This document shows positions 33,448 to 37,921 of a stretch of DNA of 37,921 nt, piece after piece. Within the stretch, counting starts at the first letter, position 1, and every line of letters starts with the position of its first letter. Below the pieces are notes generated by a model. The model saw only the letters and a list, made by a program, of their open reading frames with translations. It ran no database searches and was not told the origin of the DNA. Both the position numbers and the translations under genes were made by a program. Origin of the DNA: Deltaproteobacteria bacterium (lineage in GTDB: Bacteria; Desulfobacterota; Binatia; HRBIN30); contig JAGDMS010000038.1 of assembly GCA_017860575.1 (NCBI GenBank), positions 1-37,921 of the forward strand, given 5' to 3'.

Positions 33448-34572
33448 ATGGCTGTGGACATCAAGTCACGCGTCCCCGAGTGGATTCGCACGCTCGCGCC
33501 CTACCCGCCCGGGAAACCCATCGAGGAGCTCGAGCGCGAGTACGGCATTCTCGGTTCGATCAAGCTGGCCTCGAACGAGAATCCCCTTGGACCGTCTCCC
33601 AAGGCGCTCGCGGCCATCGCGCAGGCGCTCGGCGACCTCCACCGCTATCCGGATGGCAACTGCTTTTATCTGAAGCGGGCGGTGGCGAAGAAGCTCGGCA
33701 TTTCGCCGGACGCCCTCATCTTCGGCAACGGCTCGAACGAGGTCATCGAGCTGGCCGTGCGCACATTCATGCAGCGCGGGGACGAGGCGGTCATGGCGGA
33801 CCAGGCATTCGTCGTCTACCGTCTCGTCGTGCAGGCCGCCGGCGGCGTGGCCCGCATCGTGCCATTGCGCCACTTCACCCACGACCTCGAGGCCATTGCC
33901 GAAGCCATTACCCCGGCCACGCGCATGGTCTTTCTGGCGAATCCCAACAACCCGACCGGCACCATCTTCTTCCGGCGTGAGTGGGAAGACTTTCTGGCGG
34001 CTCTGCCGGCGCATGTCATTGTCGTCATGGACGAGGCCTACTTCGAGTACGTCGACGATCCGGCATATCCCGATTCGCTGGCCGCTCACAGTCCGAATCG
34101 CTTGCTGATCACCCTGCGCACCTTCTCGAAGATCTACGGGCTGGCCGGCCTGCGCATCGGTTTCGGCGTGGCGCAGCCCGAGGTCATCGAGTTGATGCAC
34201 CGCGTCCGGCAGCCATTCAACGTTGGGACGCTGGCGCAGGTGGCGGCCTTGGCGGCCTTGGACGACACGGAGCACGTGGCGCGCACTCGGGAGTGCAACC
34301 AATCGGGCATGCGGTTCTTACGCCAGGAGTTTGACCGTCTGGGTATGGAATACGTGCCGAGCTGGGCCAATTTTCTGCTGGTGCGGGTCGGCAACGGCCC
34401 ACGCATCTACGAGGCGTTGCTACGGCAGGGGGTGATCGTGCGGCCCATGGGTGTCTACGGCTTCCCCGCGCACGTGCGGGTCAGCGTCGGGACAGCCGAG
34501 GAGAACGTGCGCTTCATCACGGCGCTCGAGCAGAGCTTGCGTGGAGGAGGGCCTGGTGCCGCGCCTTTTTGA
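33448..34572 (+). CDS. hisC: Histidinol-phosphate / aromatic aminotransferase
   Basis: The 374-residue fold-type I PLP enzyme is of the HisC family. Motifs: IKLASNENPLGPSPKAL, GNGSNEVIELAVRTF, FLANPNNPTGTIF, VVMDEAYFEYVD and the PLP lysine Lys228 in TFSKIYGLAGLRIGFG, followed by RQPFNVGTLAQVAAL and RPMGVYGFPAHVRVSVG. It sits between pheA and tyrA, so in this organism it probably transaminates phenylpyruvate and hydroxyphenylpyruvate or prephenate, as HisC paralogues do in other aromatic clusters. Activity on imidazoleacetol phosphate is not excluded. ATG 33448 has AGGTGGAG just upstream; GTG 33439 is an alternative. Its 3' end overlaps tyrA by 17 bases. Confidence 0.92.
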   Translation: MAVDIKSRVPEWIRTLAPYPPGKPIEELEREYGILGSIKLASNENPLGPSPKALAAIAQALGDLHRYPDGNCFYLKRAVAKKLGISPDALIFGNGSNEVIELAVRTFMQRGDEAVMADQAFVVYRLVVQAAGGVARIVPLRHFTHDLEAIAEAITPATRMVFLANPNNPTGTIFFRREWEDFLAALPAHVIVVMDEAYFEYVDDPAYPDSLAAHSPNRLLITLRTFSKIYGLAGLRIGFGVAQPEVIELMHRVRQPFNVGTLAQVAALAALDDTEHVARTRECNQSGMRFLRQEFDRLGMEYVPSWANFLLVRVGNGPRIYEALLRQGVIVRPMGVYGFPAHVRVSVGTAEENVRFITALEQSLRGGGPGAAPF

Positions 34573-35422
34573 TCGGGTGACAATTGCGGGCGTCGGCCTG
34601 ATCGGCGGCTCGCTGGCGCTCGCGGCGCGCGCCGCCGGCTTGATCGGCGAGGTGGTGGGCTACGGCCGCACCGAGGCCAACCTGCAGACCGCGCAGCGGC
34701 GCGGCATTGTCGACCGGTACAGCCTGGACGCCGCCGAAGCGGCGCGCGACGCGGACCTGTTGCTGTTGGCCGTACCGGTCAAGGCGAGCGGCGCCGTGGC
34801 GCGTGCCTGCGCGCACACCTTGCGGCCGGGGGCGGTGGTCAGCGACGTCGGTAGCGTCAAGCAGCCGGTCGTCGAGCAGGTCGAGGCGTCCCTGCCGGCC
34901 GGCTTTACCTTTGTCGGCGCGCATCCGATCGCCGGCACGGAGCACTCCGGCGCGGCCGCCGCGTTCCCCGAGCTGTTTCAGGGTAGCCGGTGCATCCTCA
35001 CGCCGGGGCGCCGGTCGACAGCTGATGCCGTCGCCAAGATACGTGCATTGTGGGAGGGAGTCGGCATGCGTGTCGACGAAATGGATCCCGCCCGCCACGA
35101 TCAGGTGTTGGCCTGGGTGAGCCACCTGCCCCACGCCATCGCCTTCAGCACAGTCACCGCCCTGCTCGACGCCGACCCCGGCATGGAACAGTTCGCCGGC
35201 TCCAGTTTCCGCGATCTGACCCGCGTGGCCGCCAGCTCGGCCGAGATGTGGTCCGACATCTTTTTGGACAACGCCACCCAGGTCGACGCCGCCATCACGC
35301 AGTTCATCGCGGCACTTGAGGCGTTTCGCCGCGCCATCGCCGCTGGCGATGCGGCACAGCTGACAACGCAGTTGCTGCGGGCGCGCGCGGCGCGCCAGCT
35401 GTGGAGTCCGGCACGCACATGA
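34556..35422 (+). CDS. tyrA: Prephenate dehydrogenase
   Basis: TyrA oxidatively decarboxylates prephenate to 4-hydroxyphenylpyruvate (or arogenate to tyrosine). The 288-residue protein starts with a Rossmann GxGxxG motif (IAGVGLIGGSLALAAR), followed by LLLLAVPVKAS, SDVGSVKQPVVEQVE, GAHPIAGTEHSG, LTPGRRS and WVSHLPHAIAFSTVTALL with the conserved His, then the all-helical dimer domain with FAGSSFRDLTRVAAS. There is no ACT domain, so no built-in tyrosine feedback domain. GTG 34556 is chosen because GGAGGAGGG lies about five bases upstream and similarity begins here. It overlaps hisC by 17 bases and aroA by four (ATGA), so translation is coupled. Confidence 0.94.
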   Translation: MPRLFDRVTIAGVGLIGGSLALAARAAGLIGEVVGYGRTEANLQTAQRRGIVDRYSLDAAEAARDADLLLLAVPVKASGAVARACAHTLRPGAVVSDVGSVKQPVVEQVEASLPAGFTFVGAHPIAGTEHSGAAAAFPELFQGSRCILTPGRRSTADAVAKIRALWEGVGMRVDEMDPARHDQVLAWVSHLPHAIAFSTVTALLDADPGMEQFAGSSFRDLTRVAASSAEMWSDIFLDNATQVDAAITQFIAALEAFRRAIAAGDAAQLTTQLLRARAARQLWSPART

Positions 35423-36699
35423 ACGACGACGTCTACCCGGTGTTGCCGCTGGCGCAGCCGCCCGACTGCGAGGTGCGCGTGCTCGGTTCGAAAAGCATCA
35501 CCAACCGCGCGCTCCTGATCGCCGCGCTGGCGGATGGGGAATCCACCATCGCGGCGGCGCTGTTTTCGGACGACACGCACTATATGGCCCAGGGATGGCG
35601 CCAGGTGGGCATCAGTGTGACGGAGGACGCGGCCGGCGAGCGATTCACCGTCGGCGGGTGCGGGGGAGTCGTGCCGGCGCCACAGGCCGATCTCTACGTC
35701 GGCAACGCCGGCACGGCGATGCGTTTTCTGGTGGCGGCGCTGTGCGTCGGGCACGGCCAGTTCCGCGTCGACGGCAGTGCACGGATGCGGGAACGGCCGA
35801 TTCAAGATCTGCTCGACGCGCTGGCGCAACTCGGCGCGCAGGTGCGAAGTGCGGCCGGCAACGGGTGTCCGCCAGTGCTCATCGATGCCGACGGGCTGGC
35901 GGGCGGGCGCGCCCGCATCAGCGCCGACAAGAGCAGCCAATTCCTCTCGGCGGTCCTGTTGGCGGCGCCGTACGCGCGCCGCCGCGTCGAGGTCGAGGTG
36001 GTCGGCGGGCTGGTCGCACCGCCGTACGTGGACATGACCGTCGGCCTGATGCGCGCCTTTGGCGTGGCAGTGCAGCACGAGGATCATCGACGCTTCACGG
36101 TCGATGCGGCGGTGTATGGCGCGCGGCGGTATCACGTCGAACCGGACGCGTCGAGCGCGCAGTACTTTCTCGCCGCGGCGGCTCTGTGCGGCGGGCGCGT
36201 CCGGGTCCCGGGCTTGGGGTCACACTCCTTGCAGGGCGACGTGCGATTTGTCGATCTGCTCGAGCAGATGGGCGCCACCGTGGTGCGGGGCGATGATTTC
36301 CTGGAGGTGCGCGGCGGCGCGCAGCTCGATGGCATCGAGGCGGACATGAACGCCATCTCCGACACCGCACCGACACTGGCCGCCCTGGCCCCCTTCGCCC
36401 GGCGTCCCGTCGTCATCCGCAACATCGCCCATGTGCGCTTGCAGGAAAGTGACCGCTTACACGCCGTCGCCACCGAACTGCAGCGGCTGGGCGTGCGCGT
36501 GCGGGAACTCGACGACGGGTTACGGATTGAACCCTCTACGATTCGCCCGGCGGTCGTCGAGACTTACGACGACCACCGGCTCGCCATGGCCTTCGCGCTC
36601 GTCGGCCTGCGCGCACCGGGTGTGGCCATCCGCGATCCGCAGTGCGTGCGCAAGACGTTTCCCGATTTTTTTTCCCGCTTGGAGGTCCTCCGCCGATGA
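35419..36699 (+). CDS. aroA: 3-Phosphoshikimate 1-carboxyvinyltransferase (EPSP synthase)
   Basis: EPSP synthase joins PEP to shikimate 3-phosphate, the step before chorismate. The 426-residue enzyme has two inside-out barrels with GSKSITNRALLIAALADGES (23-42), VGNAGTAMRFLVAAL (94-108, the PEP/glyphosate-site loop), DKSSQFLSAVLLAAP, the RRYHVEPDASSAQYFLAAAA block, ALAPFARRP, RLQESDRLHAVATEL and DDHRLAMAFAL. The loop reads TAMRF where E. coli has TAMRP, the residue linked to glyphosate response in other enzymes; its effect here is unknown. The start is ATG 35419 in an ATGA overlap with tyrA. The end overlaps cmk as ATGA. Confidence 0.95.
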   Translation: MNDDVYPVLPLAQPPDCEVRVLGSKSITNRALLIAALADGESTIAAALFSDDTHYMAQGWRQVGISVTEDAAGERFTVGGCGGVVPAPQADLYVGNAGTAMRFLVAALCVGHGQFRVDGSARMRERPIQDLLDALAQLGAQVRSAAGNGCPPVLIDADGLAGGRARISADKSSQFLSAVLLAAPYARRRVEVEVVGGLVAPPYVDMTVGLMRAFGVAVQHEDHRRFTVDAAVYGARRYHVEPDASSAQYFLAAAALCGGRVRVPGLGSHSLQGDVRFVDLLEQMGATVVRGDDFLEVRGGAQLDGIEADMNAISDTAPTLAALAPFARRPVVIRNIAHVRLQESDRLHAVATELQRLGVRVRELDDGLRIEPSTIRPAVVETYDDHRLAMAFALVGLRAPGVAIRDPQCVRKTFPDFFSRLEVLRR

Positions 36700-37385
36700 C
36701 CCCGGTCGTCGTCGCCGTCGATGGTCCCGCGGGGGCCGGCAAAAGCACCGTCAGCCGACGCCTGGCGGAAGCCTTGGGATATCGCTACATTGATACGGGC
36801 GCGATGTACCGCGTCATCGGCGTCCTCGCCGTGGAACGCGGCATCGCCTTCTCCGACAGCATGCAGCTTGCCTCCTTGTGTGATGCCACGCGCATCGACT
36901 TCGTCGAACGCCCCAACGGGCTGCGCACGTGCGCCGATGGCCGGGACCTGTCGGAAGCGATCCGCACGGTGGACGCGGCACAGTTGGCCTCCAAGGTGTC
37001 CGCCGTCCCGGAAGTCCGCGAGCGCCTGGTGGCGCAACAGCGCGCCATGGCGGCTGCGGGCGGTGTGGTGATGGAGGGACGCGACATCGGCACCGTGGTG
37101 TGCCCCGATGCAGCGGTAAAGATTTTTCTCGATGCCGCGGTGGCGGAACGCGCCCGGCGACGCGCCGGCGACGTCCGCCGCCAGCCCACGGCAGAAGACG
37201 TGGCGCGCATCGAGCAGGAAATTGCGGAACGTGACGCACGAGATCGAACCCGAGCGCATTCCCCGCTGCGGCCGGCAACGGACGCGGTGATCGTGGATAC
37301 GACGGACAAGACGATCGATGAGGTTGTGGACTTGCTACGCGCGCTGGTCGCCCGACGCACGGCAGCGCTTGCAAGCCACACATAG
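36696..37385 (+). CDS. cmk: Cytidylate kinase
   Basis: Cmk phosphorylates CMP and dCMP using ATP. The 229-residue protein begins with a P-loop, VDGPAGAGKSTVSRRLAEAL, then YIDTGAMYRVIG, the substrate-binding region, VMEGRDIGTVVCPDA and AERARRRAGDV, with RDRTRAHSPLRPATDAVIVDTT at the end, all typical. The start is ATG 36696 (ATGA overlap with aroA) with GGAGG about ten bases upstream, the same place as a GGAGGTCCTCC palindrome at 36680-36690. The cmk-rpsA pairing is widespread in bacteria. Confidence 0.96.
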   Translation: MTPVVVAVDGPAGAGKSTVSRRLAEALGYRYIDTGAMYRVIGVLAVERGIAFSDSMQLASLCDATRIDFVERPNGLRTCADGRDLSEAIRTVDAAQLASKVSAVPEVRERLVAQQRAMAAAGGVVMEGRDIGTVVCPDAAVKIFLDAAVAERARRRAGDVRRQPTAEDVARIEQEIAERDARDRTRAHSPLRPATDAVIVDTTDKTIDEVVDLLRALVARRTAALASHT

Positions 37386-37392
37386 GGGCGAT

Positions 37393-37921
37393 ATGACAAG
37401 CCCACGCCAGTCCCCAGGGGGTACAACTCAAATGGATCAAGACAGAACCGCAGCCGCAGCCGGCGGCGATAGCGATTTTGGCGCGCTCTTCGAGCAAAGC
37501 ATGAGAGCCGTCCGTCCCGGCGAGATCGTTCGCGGCCGCGTCGTGCACGTTTCACGCGATTTCGTCACCGTCGACATCGGCTTCAAGTCGGAAGGACAGA
37601 TTCCCATTCAGGAGTTTCTCGACCGCGACGGCAACATCGACGTCAAGCCGGAAGATGACATTGACGTGTTCTTTGACGGCACCGACACCGAGCACGGTGG
37701 CGTGCTGCTGTCGCGCGCCAAGGCCGAACAGCTGATGGTATGGCGCGATATCGAGGAGGCATTTCAGCGCGACGGCACAATCGAAGGCACCATCACCGGC
37801 AAAGTCAAAGGCGGCCTGAAAGTGGATGTGGGTGTCACGGCGTTCCTCCCGGGCTCCCACGCGGATCTGCGGCCCGTGCGCAACCTGGATCGCTTCATGG
37901 GACAGCGCATGCGATTCGCCG
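37393..37921 (+). CDS. rpsA: 30S ribosomal protein S1, N-terminal part
   Basis: The open frame runs to the window edge. From ATG 37432 it begins MDQDRTAAAAGG and continues FGALFEQSMRAVRPGEIVRG, the first S1 (OB-fold) repeat VHVSRDFVTVDIGFKSEGQI, LLSRAKAEQLMVW and the second repeat GTITGKVKGGLKVDVGVTAF followed by LPGSHADLRP. Protein S1 delivers mRNA to the 30S subunit. The start is ambiguous. ATG 37393 has AGGGG four bases upstream and adds 13 residues; ATG 37432 has AGGGGG ten bases upstream. I use the former because its spacing is better. Only the first quarter to third of a usual S1 protein is inside the window. Confidence 0.95.
   Translation, partial: MTSPRQSPGGTTQMDQDRTAAAAGGDSDFGALFEQSMRAVRPGEIVRGRVVHVSRDFVTVDIGFKSEGQIPIQEFLDRDGNIDVKPEDDIDVFFDGTDTEHGGVLLSRAKAEQLMVWRDIEEAFQRDGTIEGTITGKVKGGLKVDVGVTAFLPGSHADLRPVRNLDRFMGQRMRFA

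Noticed and set aside
34222-34263. Short GCGGCCTTG direct repeat in hisC
   Set aside because: An in-frame 9-bp repeat encoding alternating Ala-Ala-Leu, ordinary codon-level redundancy in a high-GC helix.

Overview
The window is high-GC bacterial DNA, densely coding on both strands, with no rRNA, tRNA or CRISPR array seen. The cell envelope is that of a diderm (lnt, full-length dsbD, an outer-membrane barrel protein), and the respiratory quinone is menaquinone made by the classical o-succinylbenzoate route. A secreted DUF1566 protein with a dockerin-like Ca-binding motif, the RibB sequence style and the pheA-hisC-tyrA-aroA-cmk-rpsA gene order recall uncultured delta-proteobacteria-like lineages (Desulfobacterota or Binatota). 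That placement is inference from sequence style only.

Left edge (1-3.0 kb): the 3' end of a probable nuoN, a DUF1614 membrane protein, pdxH and a MATE exporter. From 3.0 to 13.5 kb, one minus-strand operon runs merR, ubiE/menG, menF, menD, menH, menB, menA, menC, menE and a SnoaL/NTF2-like gene. Genes overlap or sit a few bases apart, and a palindrome inside a candidate promoter lies directly upstream of merR. It carries every classical menaquinone step except a recognisable DHNA-CoA thioesterase.

From 13.7 to 18.7 kb, still on the minus strand, lie dsbD, a DEAD-box helicase broken by an exact 29-bp tandem duplication, a cold-shock protein and lnt. From 18.7 to 26.0 kb come an outer-membrane barrel protein, a RibBA-type protein whose GTP cyclohydrolase II half has lost its zinc cysteines, a PtsN-like EIIA protein, and two tandem paralogous molybdopterin oxidoreductases of unknown substrate.

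From 26.0 to 28.5 kb is a ragged accessory patch: a lower-GC orphan gene, a start-less gene fragment, the DUF1566 protein, a hicA toxin without its N-terminus, an intact hicB, and a DUF2283 protein. It is followed on the minus strand by LuxC-like acyl-CoA reductase, class III aminotransferase and cysQ. Finally a plus-strand run (32.3 kb to the end) carries pheA, an aromatic/histidinol-phosphate aminotransferase, tyrA, aroA, cmk and the start of rpsA. This is the mixed-function aromatic supraoperon known from other Gram-negative bacteria.
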